From an uncultured Bacilli bacterium (lineage in GTDB: Bacteria > Bacillota_I > Bacilli_A > RF39 > UBA660), in contig CAKPMC010000005.1 of assembly GCA_934167875.1 (NCBI GenBank), positions 35,114-99,113 of the forward strand: a DNA stretch of 64,000 nt. The letters are read 5' to 3'. Shown here piece by piece: positions 53,341-60,692 of the stretch. The first letter of the stretch is position 1; every line of letters begins with the position of its first letter. A program made the translations under genes and the position numbers. The notes under the pieces were generated by a model. The model saw only the letters and a list, made by a program, of their open reading frames with translations. It searched no databases and had not been told where the DNA came from.

Positions 53341-54594
53341 ATGAAAGTATTAAAAATTAATGGTGGGAAAGAGTTAACAGGAACTATTCGTATTAGTGGT
53401 GCTAAAAATTCATCAGTTGCTCTAATACCAGCAGCTATTTTGTCAGACAATGATGTAACAATCTGTAATGTTCCAGAAATTACTGATACTGATGCTCTAA
53501 CTGAAATATTAGAATATTTAGGTGCTGATGTCAAAAGAGCCAGTGAAAGTATTTTAATTAATCCTGCAACTATTGAAAATAAAGAAATACCCAAAGAATT
53601 ATCAACAAAGTTAAGAGCATCATACTATTTTATGTCAGCTTTGCTTGGAAAATATAAATATGTAGAAATGTACTTTCCAGGTGGATGTTCTATTGGAGCA
53701 CGTCCTATTGATCAAACATTAAAAAGTTTTAGAGCTTTAGGTGCAACCGTCGAAGAAAAAGATAATCACTATAAAATATATGCTGAAGAATTAAAGGGTG
53801 CACATATTTATTTAGATATGCCTAGTGTTGGTGCTACTATTAATGCTATTTTAGCATCAGTAAAAGCTAAAGGTGAAACAATAATCGAAAATGCTGCCAA
53901 GGAACCTGAAGTAGTAAATGTAGCTGTTTTTCTAAATAGCATGGGTGCTAAGATAACTGGTGCTGGTACTAGTGAAATTAGAATAACCGGTGTTGAAAGT
54001 TTAAAAGGATGTTATACCGAAGTTATACCTGATAGAATTGAAGCTGGGACTTACATCATAGCTGGTGCTTTAGTTGGTAATAAGTTAAAAATTGATAATA
54101 TTATACCTGAGCATATTGAAATGTTAATATTAAAATTAAAAGAAATGGGTATTCCTATTAAAGTAGGAGCAGATAGTGTTATAGTATCAAAAAATCCTAA
54201 TTTAAAACCAGTTAATATTAAAACCCAAGGCTATCCTGGCTTTGCAACTGACTTACAACAACCAATTACCACATTACTAACACAATGTAATGGTACTTCA
54301 ACATTAGAGGAAACTATATACGAAAATCGTTTTAAAAACGTTCCATATCTAAATGACATGGGTGCTAATATTGAAATTATTGAAAGAACAATCAAGGTAA
54401 ATGGTCCAACTACTTTGGTTGGTAAAAATGTTGAAGCGACAGATTTAAGAGCTGGAGCTTGCTTAGTTTTAGCTGGTTTACTTGCATCAGGTACAACTAC
54501 AATAACTAATATTGAACATGTTTTAAGAGGTTATGAAAATATAGTAGAAAAATTAGATGAAGTAGGAGCAGATATTAAATTAATAGAAGAATAA
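53341..54594 (+). CDS. murA: UDP-N-acetylglucosamine 1-carboxyvinyltransferase
   Basis: First committed step of peptidoglycan synthesis. 417 aa. Catalytic Cys116 in FPGGCSIGARPIDQTL (so fosfomycin-targetable), N-terminal KINGGKELTGTIRISGAKNSS, C-terminal DLRAGACLVLAGLLASG. TGTTATATT (53263-53271) is the likely -10; SD GGAGG. Confidence 0.96.
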   Translation: MKVLKINGGKELTGTIRISGAKNSSVALIPAAILSDNDVTICNVPEITDTDALTEILEYLGADVKRASESILINPATIENKEIPKELSTKLRASYYFMSALLGKYKYVEMYFPGGCSIGARPIDQTLKSFRALGATVEEKDNHYKIYAEELKGAHIYLDMPSVGATINAILASVKAKGETIIENAAKEPEVVNVAVFLNSMGAKITGAGTSEIRITGVESLKGCYTEVIPDRIEAGTYIIAGALVGNKLKIDNIIPEHIEMLILKLKEMGIPIKVGADSVIVSKNPNLKPVNIKTQGYPGFATDLQQPITTLLTQCNGTSTLEETIYENRFKNVPYLNDMGANIEIIERTIKVNGPTTLVGKNVEATDLRAGACLVLAGLLASGTTTITNIEHVLRGYENIVEKLDEVGADIKLIEE

Positions 54595-54604
54595 GAGGTA
54601 TAAA

Positions 54605-55420
54605 ATGACTTGGTTAGAAATAAATGATAAAATCGCCGAAATTAACACTATGCAATTAGAACTTCAATCAAAACTAGATAGTGATTATATTAAACAAATT
54701 ATAGATAGAAACACTAAATACCTATCAATTCATAATTTTAATAAATATAGTCTTAAAGATGGCGTTTTAGAAAATAAAATTAGAATAACGCCACTAGAAT
54801 TAAAAATACTTAGTAAGTTAAATGCCCTAAATTTATCTACTGACATACAAGATATTTATAGTGGTCTATCAGATAAAGAAGATAATACTAAATATATTGA
54901 AAATTTATATTGCCAATATCAAACAGCCTTATCTACTTTAAATACATTAAAGTTTATTGAAGAATTAGCTGGTGATGAAATAGAAGAAGATACACCAATC
55001 GAAGAAACTGAATATGCTAAATTAATAGAATATGAGAATAAAAGTTTAAAAAGTTGTATTCAAGCTGTTAATACAGATAATGTAGATTTTTATAAGCATC
55101 TAATTGAATCAACTATAAAAGATTATGCTACTAAACTTAGTAATGATCAAATTCTTGAAATACTATTTCACTCAATTAGATTATCATATAATCGTAATCG
55201 CTATGATTTCTTAGAAAATATTAAAACTGTTGATAATATTATGAAAGCAGTAACACCATCTTCAGGAATAGATGAGATTATAGCAGTTATTTATTCCATT
55301 TATCACGATGCCACAACTAGTCATTTAATTGATTTATATACCGAAAGATCATTAGATGATATTAATAGTGATTTTAAACAACTAGCAGTAAGAGTAAAAA
55401 ATAAACAGAAACGAGTCTAA
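54605..55420 (+). CDS. Hypothetical protein, 271 aa
   Basis: Not recognised. Starts 10 nt after murA with SD GAGGT, so co-transcribed. Helical and acidic, with likely coiled coil near the N-terminus (IAEINTMQLELQSKL) and no signal or membrane helix; ends in a basic tail (KNKQKRV). A cytoplasmic helical protein linked to cell-wall synthesis is possible but unproven. Confidence 0.7.
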   Translation: MTWLEINDKIAEINTMQLELQSKLDSDYIKQIIDRNTKYLSIHNFNKYSLKDGVLENKIRITPLELKILSKLNALNLSTDIQDIYSGLSDKEDNTKYIENLYCQYQTALSTLNTLKFIEELAGDEIEEDTPIEETEYAKLIEYENKSLKSCIQAVNTDNVDFYKHLIESTIKDYATKLSNDQILEILFHSIRLSYNRNRYDFLENIKTVDNIMKAVTPSSGIDEIIAVIYSIYHDATTSHLIDLYTERSLDDINSDFKQLAVRVKNKQKRV

Positions 55421-55442
55421 AAAAAGTTTAAAATAATAAACT

Positions 55443-55469
55443 AAGAGTAGAGTAATCTACTCTTTTTTT
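55443..55469 (+). terminator. Intrinsic terminator directly before the GDSL gene SD
   Basis: AAGAGTAGA-GTAA-TCTACTCTT with T7, touching the GGAGG SD (55470-55474) of the next gene. Confidence 0.85.
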
Positions 55470-55479
55470 GGAGGTAAAA

Positions 55480-56196
55480 ATGAAAAAAATATTAAAACTG
55501 TTAATATTAATTATCTTACTATTAGTTGTATATTTAATATATACTATTTTTAAAACGGATAAATTAAACTATATAGCTTTAGGAGATTCAGTAGCAGAAG
55601 GTATGAATCCATATGGAGAAATAGGCTATAGTTATACTGATTATATAGCTGACTACTTAAAAAAAGAAAGAAAGTTATCATCATATACCAAGAAATACAC
55701 CAAAAGTGGCTATATAACTGAAAATGTTATTAATGATATAAAAAATAATAATGAATTAAAAAAAGATTTGCGTGAATCTAATTTAGTAACTATATCTATT
55801 GGCGCAAATGATTTTTTAAAAAATATAAGTATTGGTGAAATGAGTGTAGACAATATAAAAGAGATTAAAGATAAAATATCAGTAGTTTTTCCTAACATAG
55901 AGGAAACAATAAAGGAAGTAAGAAAATATGCTAAAAATCAAATGATCATAGTAGGTTATTATAATCCCATTCCTTTTTTGTTTAATACCAATGGTAATGA
56001 TTTAGATATTTTATTTGCATACATGGATGATGAGTATAGAAACATAGCCAATAAATATAATTGTGATTATGTATCACTTTACATGTTGTTTAAAAATAAT
56101 TCTTCATATTTACCTAATCCAGCTGATATTCATCCTAACCTAGATGGATATAAAGCTATTTCTAACGAAGTAATAAATGTTTTACATAAAAACTAA
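55480..56196 (+). CDS. GDSL/SGNH-type esterase or lipase, membrane-anchored
   Basis: 238 aa. N-terminal anchor (LKLLILIILLLVVYLIYTIF) facing outwards, then block I ALGDSVAEG (Ser), block III ISIGANDF (Asn), block V ADIHPNLDGY (Asp/His). Catalytic set complete. Substrate unknown; secreted SGNH enzymes often act on cell-wall acyl groups. ATG at 55480. Confidence 0.88.
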   Translation: MKKILKLLILIILLLVVYLIYTIFKTDKLNYIALGDSVAEGMNPYGEIGYSYTDYIADYLKKERKLSSYTKKYTKSGYITENVINDIKNNNELKKDLRESNLVTISIGANDFLKNISIGEMSVDNIKEIKDKISVVFPNIEETIKEVRKYAKNQMIIVGYYNPIPFLFNTNGNDLDILFAYMDDEYRNIANKYNCDYVSLYMLFKNNSSYLPNPADIHPNLDGYKAISNEVINVLHKN

Positions 56197-56204
56197 AAAA
56201 AGTC

Positions 56205-56233
56205 TTGAACAAACTTAAAATAGTTGCTATAAT
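56205..56233 (+). promoter_or_regulatory. rpmE promoter
   Basis: TTGAAC (56205-56210), 17-bp spacer, TATAAT (56228-56233) with TGC in front. Confidence 0.8.
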
Positions 56234-56239
56234 AAACTC

Positions 56240-56330
56240 GCATTTAATTACTATGGCTTTAAATGTAGCTATGGCGAAGAGAAGGCTCTAGAATATTCTA
56301 GATAAGATCTAGATACGAAAGGAGAATTAT
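56240..56330 (+). promoter_or_regulatory. Structured rpmE leader
   Basis: About 90 nt of untranslated leader with a GCATTTAA / TTTAAATGT hairpin, two TATGGC repeats and the palindrome TCTAGAATATTCTAGA before the GGAG SD. Firmicutes L31 genes are known to carry autoregulatory leaders; whether this one belongs to that class is not decided here. Confidence 0.4.
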
Positions 56331-56331
56331 C

Positions 56332-56550
56332 ATGAAAAAAGGAATCCATCCAGAAATGAAAGAAGCAACTGTAAAATGTGCTTGTGGAGAAACATTTACT
56401 GTTATGTCTACAAAAGATGAAATTCATGTAGAAGTTTGTTCAAAATGTCATCCATTCTATACTGGAAAACAATCAAGAACATCAAAAACTGGACGTGTTG
56501 AAAAATTCAACCAAAAATATGGTCTTGGAACTGAAGATAAAGCTAACTAG
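56332..56550 (+). CDS. rpmE: 50S ribosomal protein L31 (zinc-binding type)
   Basis: 72 aa: MKKGIHPEMKEATVKCACGETF, VEVCSKCHPFYTGKQ. Four cysteines (CxC and CxxC) mark the zinc-containing C+ form. Confidence 0.96.
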   Translation: MKKGIHPEMKEATVKCACGETFTVMSTKDEIHVEVCSKCHPFYTGKQSRTSKTGRVEKFNQKYGLGTEDKAN

Positions 56551-56566
56551 TTTTATCTTTTTTTTT
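56534..56566 (+). terminator. Intrinsic terminator of rpmE
   Basis: AAGATAAA / TTTATCTT stem spanning the stop codon, then T's. Confidence 0.8.
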
Positions 56567-56602
56567 CGCAAAAATGGTTATAATAAAAATGGAGGAAAAA
56601 AT

Positions 56603-57910
56603 ATGAAAGAAATATCACTAGATAATATAAAGAAATATCATGAGGAGTTTAACAGTAATAAATGGAATAAAATAATATCAGATTCAATCATAACCAATGG
56701 TATTAATAATACTTGTTTCAATAGTAAAGTATTAACAGAAAATCAAAATGTTTTTAATATTGAATTGCCAGATAGTAAAAGAGCCAATCAAAAGAAAAGT
56801 GGCCGTTGTTGGTGCTTTGCTGGTATAAATATGATAAAACATGATATGGCAAAAAATTTAAATATAAAGTTAGAAGACATCGATTTATCAGTAAATTATC
56901 TTACTTTCTATGATAAATTAGAAAAATCTAATACTATATATGAAAATATAATATCTTTAGAAAAAGATGATTTTGATACTATAAATGAGTTAAAAATAGC
57001 TAATATTGAAGAAGGAGGCTATTTTGAATATTTTAGGTCTTTAGTAAAAAAATATGGTGTTATTCCATCATCTTATATGCCAGAAAATGCTACTAGTGAA
57101 AATAGTAGTGAGTTATTAATTGTCTACGATGAAAAAGTAAAAAAAGATATATACGAATTATTAAAAGCCAAGAAAGATGGTAAAACTAAAGAAAAACTAG
57201 AAGAAATGACTAGTAAAATGTTAGAAGAAAATTATATAATTCTATCTAAGATGTTAGGCGAACCACCATTAGAAATTAATTTTGAATATCGTAATAAAGA
57301 CAACAATGTAACTAGTAAAAAATTAACTCCTCAAGAGTTTTATCATCGTTATTCAACATTAAACCTAGATGATTTTATTCAAATAGGAAGCCTTAAAATG
57401 TACAATAAAGAATATTATAAGAAGTATCGAAGAAAATATGAACATAATATCTATAATGAAGGAATAATGGAATTTATTAATTTACCATTATCAGAATTTA
57501 AGAGTTTAATTATATCACAGTTAAAGGATAGTATACCTGTATGGTTTGGAGCTGAAGTTAAGAAAATGCGTAATCAAACAAAAGGAATATTAGATACTAA
57601 TGCTTATAACTATGAATCTGTTTTTAATTTTAAAAGATTAACTCAAGAAGAAAATCTTAATTTACATGCTATTACTTTAGCACATGCTATGAGTTTTGTT
57701 GGAGTTCATATCATAGATGATAAACCAATACGTTGGAAAGTAGAAAATAGTTGGGGTGATCAAGATAATAAAGGCTATTTTATTATGAATGATAATTATT
57801 TTAATGAATTTGTAATGAGTGCCGTTATCAAGAAAGATTATCTAAATGATAAACAGTTAAAACTATTAGATCAAGAACCAATTATGTTAGATCCTGATGA
57901 TCCCTTTTAA
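56603..57910 (+). CDS. pepC: Cysteine aminopeptidase C (PepC, bleomycin hydrolase family)
   Basis: Cytosolic C1B peptidase, 435 aa. Catalytic Gln63 and Cys69 in NQKKSGRCWCFAG, His in LAHAMSFVG, Asn in WKVENSWGD. Starts at the ATG at 56603 (SD GGAGG); the frame is open upstream but overlaps rpmE. TATAAT at 56577-56582. Confidence 0.95.
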   Translation: MKEISLDNIKKYHEEFNSNKWNKIISDSIITNGINNTCFNSKVLTENQNVFNIELPDSKRANQKKSGRCWCFAGINMIKHDMAKNLNIKLEDIDLSVNYLTFYDKLEKSNTIYENIISLEKDDFDTINELKIANIEEGGYFEYFRSLVKKYGVIPSSYMPENATSENSSELLIVYDEKVKKDIYELLKAKKDGKTKEKLEEMTSKMLEENYIILSKMLGEPPLEINFEYRNKDNNVTSKKLTPQEFYHRYSTLNLDDFIQIGSLKMYNKEYYKKYRRKYEHNIYNEGIMEFINLPLSEFKSLIISQLKDSIPVWFGAEVKKMRNQTKGILDTNAYNYESVFNFKRLTQEENLNLHAITLAHAMSFVGVHIIDDKPIRWKVENSWGDQDNKGYFIMNDNYFNEFVMSAVIKKDYLNDKQLKLLDQEPIMLDPDDPF

Positions 57911-57938
57911 AAGATAAATTAATTTATCTTTTTTTTAC
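57908..57938 (+). terminator. Intrinsic terminator of pepC
   Basis: AAAAGATAAATT / AATTTATCTTTT stem plus T8. Confidence 0.85.
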
Positions 57939-57950
57939 ATTTAAAATGTG

Positions 57951-57984
57951 TTTTCCACATAAACTGTGGATTATGTGTTATAAT
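57951..57984 (+). promoter_or_regulatory. rpiB promoter with a pair of DnaA-box-like sites
   Basis: Extended -10 TGTTATAAT (57976-57984). TTTTCCACA (57951-57959) and TGTGGATTA (57965-57973) face each other across 5 bp over the -35 region. The same box spelling occurs in oriC. Confidence 0.55.
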
Positions 57985-58007
57985 ACCAAAATAATAGAGG
58001 TGAAAAT

Positions 58008-58448
58008 ATGAAAATAGGTATAGCTAATGACCATCGTGGTTATAAATTAAAATTAAAACTTGTTAATTACTTAAAAAAGAAAGGTTATGAGGTAATAGAT
58101 TATGGAACAGATTCAACTGTTTCTGTGGATTATCCTGATTATGGTATTCTAATAGGTGAAAAAGTAAGAGATAAAGAAGTTGATTATGGAATAGCTATTT
58201 GTGGAAGTGGTATTGGTATTTCTATAGCTTGCAATAAAGTAAAAGGTGTAAGATGTGCTAAAGTCAATAATACTAGAGAAGCTAAATTATGTAGACAAGA
58301 TAATAATGCTAATATAATTGCTTTAAATGAAAAAATGCATGTTTTTGAAGCTAAAGATATTATTGATACTTTCTTAAAAACAGAATATAAAAAAGAAGAA
58401 AGATATCAAAGAAGAATTGATAAAATATCAAAATATGAGGAAAAATAA
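58008..58448 (+). CDS. rpiB: Ribose-5-phosphate isomerase B family protein
   Basis: 146 aa. MKIGIANDHRGYKLK, DYPDYG, GIAICGSGIGISIACNKVKGVRCAKV (active-site Cys) and the C-terminal ERYQRRIDKI. Pentose phosphate pathway; LacAB-type sugar specificity cannot be excluded. Stop overlaps the next gene by 1 nt. Confidence 0.93.
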   Translation: MKIGIANDHRGYKLKLKLVNYLKKKGYEVIDYGTDSTVSVDYPDYGILIGEKVRDKEVDYGIAICGSGIGISIACNKVKGVRCAKVNNTREAKLCRQDNNANIIALNEKMHVFEAKDIIDTFLKTEYKKEERYQRRIDKISKYEEK

Positions 58449-58645
58449 TGAGCGTTAGATTTTTTATATATATTTTTTCAACTATTATCGTAATATATTC
58501 TCTAGATTCAATAAATATTAATCGTATTTTTAAAAAAAACAAAGAAACTCAAGCTAAAATATTTTATTTTATATTAGCATTATGTATGATAGAATTATTA
58601 ACTTCCTTCTTATATAATGTTTTTGAAGCAACAAAATTTATGTAA
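58448..58645 (+). CDS. DUF1146-like small membrane protein
   Basis: 65 aa with two membrane helices (FFIYIFSTIIVIYSLDSI and IFYFILALCMIELLTSFLYNVF). Size, topology and position before spoIIQ-spoIIID-mbl resemble YwzB (DUF1146) of B. subtilis. Function unknown. Confidence 0.6.
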   Translation: MSVRFFIYIFSTIIVIYSLDSININRIFKKNKETQAKIFYFILALCMIELLTSFLYNVFEATKFM

Positions 58646-58649
58646 AAAG

Positions 58650-58677
58650 GTATAAAACTTTTCATTTTGGTAAAACT
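58650..58677 (+). promoter_or_regulatory. Sigma-F promoter of spoIIQ
   Basis: GTATA (58650-58654), 14-nt spacer, GGTAAAACT (58669-58677), a full match to the sigma-F -10 GGnnAnAnT. spoIIQ is a sigma-F gene in B. subtilis. Confidence 0.65.
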
Positions 58678-58695
58678 CTTAATGAGGTGAAAGAA

Positions 58696-59316
58696 ATGAA
58701 AAAAAAATTAGTTTTAAAACCATTTGTAATTCCAACTTTGTATACTGTTTTTGCAGTAGCAGTTATTGTTAGTTTATTCTTATCTATTGATGTTATAGAT
58801 GAAGAAGAGCAATTAACTTATGTTAATGGTGCTATCTTAGATGAATATGTACCAGTTGTTAATGTAGAAGAAACGATTAAACAACCATTCGCAGATAGTA
58901 GTGTAACAATATCTAAAAATTACTATGACTATCAAGCATCAGAAGAGGAACAAACTAATTCTATTCTATACCATGAAAATACTTATATTCAAAATACAGG
59001 TATAAATTATAAGTCAGATAAAGAATTTGATGTAGTTAGTATCTTAAGTGGTGAAGTAATAGAGGTAGAAGAAAAAGAATTACTTGGTAAAAGTGTAACT
59101 ATAAGACATGACAATGAACTAATAAGTGTTTACCAAAGTTTAAAAGATGTAACAGTAAACAAAGGTGACAAAGTAACAGCAGGTCAAGTTATTGGTAAAA
59201 GTGGTAGTTGTGACTTAATTACTGATTCACAAAATAACTTACACTTTGAATTATATGTAAATGGTACAATAGCTGATCCTGAAATATACTATAATAAAAA
59301 ATTAAGCGACTTCTAA
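58696..59316 (+). CDS. spoIIQ: Stage II sporulation protein Q
   Basis: Forespore membrane protein that pairs with mother-cell SpoIIIAH to form the engulfment channel. 206 aa. One N-terminal helix (FVIPTLYTVFAVAVIVSLFLSI) and a C-terminal degenerate LytM/M23 domain: FDVVSILSGEVIEVEEKELLGKSVTIRHD and NLHFELYVNG. The HxxxD and HxH zinc ligands are mostly lost, as in B. subtilis, so it is structural rather than a peptidase. Followed by spoIIID. Confidence 0.9.
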   Translation: MKKKLVLKPFVIPTLYTVFAVAVIVSLFLSIDVIDEEEQLTYVNGAILDEYVPVVNVEETIKQPFADSSVTISKNYYDYQASEEEQTNSILYHENTYIQNTGINYKSDKEFDVVSILSGEVIEVEEKELLGKSVTIRHDNELISVYQSLKDVTVNKGDKVTAGQVIGKSGSCDLITDSQNNLHFELYVNGTIADPEIYYNKKLSDF

Positions 59317-59369
59317 AACTTTATCATAAAGAGTAAAATCACCAATATAATTTATTAGGTGATTATTCT

Positions 59370-59633
59370 ATGAATAAAGAAATAATAGAAAGAGTAAATC
59401 AAATATCTGATTATATAATAAAAACAAAAAGAACTATTAGAGAAGTAGCTAAAGTATTTAAAATAAGTAAAAGTACAGTTCATAAAGATATAAGTGAACG
59501 ACTAAAAGAAATAGATATAAATAAATATTATGAAGTAGAAGATATCTTTAAACAACACATCGAGACTAGACATATTTTAGGTGGACAATCTACTAAATTG
59601 AAATATTTACAAATTAAAAACAATGGAGGGTGA
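59370..59633 (+). CDS. spoIIID: Sporulation regulator SpoIIID
   Basis: Mother-cell DNA-binding regulator that acts after sigma-E. 87 aa, matching B. subtilis SpoIIID: IIERVNQISDYIIKTKRTIREVAKVF, KSTVHKDISERL (helix-turn-helix), RHILGGQSTKLKY. The leader has AATCACC (59337-59343) able to pair with the SD GGTGATT (59358-59364), and a sigma-E-like CATA/AATATAAT pair. Adjacent to mbl, as in B. subtilis. Confidence 0.95.
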   Translation: MNKEIIERVNQISDYIIKTKRTIREVAKVFKISKSTVHKDISERLKEIDINKYYEVEDIFKQHIETRHILGGQSTKLKYLQIKNNGG

Positions 59634-59637
59634 TAAT

Positions 59638-60621
59638 GTGCGTGATATAGGAATAGATTTAGGAACAACCAATATATTAATATATGTAAAAGGAAAAGGA
59701 ATTGTTTTAAATGAACCCAGTGTTGTAAGTATTGATACTAACACTAAAAAAGTATTAGCCGTAGGAACTGAAGCAAAAGAAATGTTAGGTAGAACTCCTG
59801 GAAAAGTAAAGGCTATAAGACCAATGAAAGATGGCGTAATAGCTGACTTTGAAACTACAGAAGAAATGCTTAATCTTTTTATGAAAAAAGCTATAGGACG
59901 AAATCTATTTTCTAAACCACGTATATTAATTTGCTGTCCATCAAACATTACTGGTGTTGAAAAAAACGCCATCAAAGAAATAGCTGAACGTATGGGTGCA
60001 AAAAAAGTATTTTTAGAAGAAGAACCTAAAGTAGCAGCAGTAGGAGCAGGAATTGATATATCTAAGCCATCAGGTAGTATGGTAATAGATATTGGTGGTG
60101 GTACTACAGATATAGCTGTTTTATCACTAGGAGGTATTGTTACTAGTGATTCTATTAAAATAGCTGGTAATACTTTTGATGATGATATAAGTAAATATAT
60201 AAAAGATAAATATAAGGTAATAATAGGCGAAAAAACAGCTGAAAATATTAAAACTAGTATTGGAACAGTTTTAAAAAGTAATAAAAAAGAAACTCTAGAG
60301 ATTACCGGTAGAAGTACATCAACTGGTCTTCCTGAAACAATAACGGTTACTGGTGAAGATGTTATGGAGTCTCTTAAAGATGATATTAAAAAAATAGTAT
60401 CAGCTGTTAAAAATGTCTTAGAAAAAACTCCTCCTGAGTTAGCAGCAGATATATCTGATAAAGGTATAATATTAACTGGTGGTGGTTCATTAATAAAAGG
60501 CTTAGTAGAAAAATTAAGAAAAGATTTAAAAGTACCAGTATTTATATCTGATAATCCTTTAACTAATGTTGCTGAAGGAACTGGAATATTACTAGATAAC
60601 CTATATTTAATTGATAATTAG
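59638..60621 (+). CDS. mbl: Actin-like cell-shape protein Mbl (MreB family)
   Basis: Membrane-associated actin homologue guiding sidewall synthesis. 327 aa. IGIDLGTTNILIYVKGKG (phosphate 1), DIGGGTTDIAVLSLGG (phosphate 2), ILTGGGSLIKGL (adenosine). Start is probably the GTG at 59638 behind GGAGGGTGAT; the ATG at 59623 has no SD. Mbl rather than MreB because it follows spoIIID and is not with mreCD. Confidence 0.9.
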   Translation: MRDIGIDLGTTNILIYVKGKGIVLNEPSVVSIDTNTKKVLAVGTEAKEMLGRTPGKVKAIRPMKDGVIADFETTEEMLNLFMKKAIGRNLFSKPRILICCPSNITGVEKNAIKEIAERMGAKKVFLEEEPKVAAVGAGIDISKPSGSMVIDIGGGTTDIAVLSLGGIVTSDSIKIAGNTFDDDISKYIKDKYKVIIGEKTAENIKTSIGTVLKSNKKETLEITGRSTSTGLPETITVTGEDVMESLKDDIKKIVSAVKNVLEKTPPELAADISDKGIILTGGGSLIKGLVEKLRKDLKVPVFISDNPLTNVAEGTGILLDNLYLIDN

Positions 60622-60643
60622 ACTTATTTTATAAGTCTTTTTT
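60620..60643 (+). terminator. Intrinsic terminator of mbl
   Basis: AGACTTAT / ATAAGTCT stem plus T-run. Confidence 0.85.
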
Positions 60644-60645
60644 CT

Positions 60646-60681
60646 TTGTAACAAATAAAAAATATGTTATAATTAACATAT
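60646..60681 (+). promoter_or_regulatory. Promoter with 20-bp palindrome upstream of the TagO-like gene
   Basis: TTGTAA (60646-60651), 16-bp spacer, TGTTATAAT (60665-60673). The -10 sits in a perfect palindrome, ATATGTTA-TAAT-TAACATAT (60662-60681), a candidate operator. Confidence 0.5.
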
Positions 60682-60692
60682 GAGGTGGTAGT

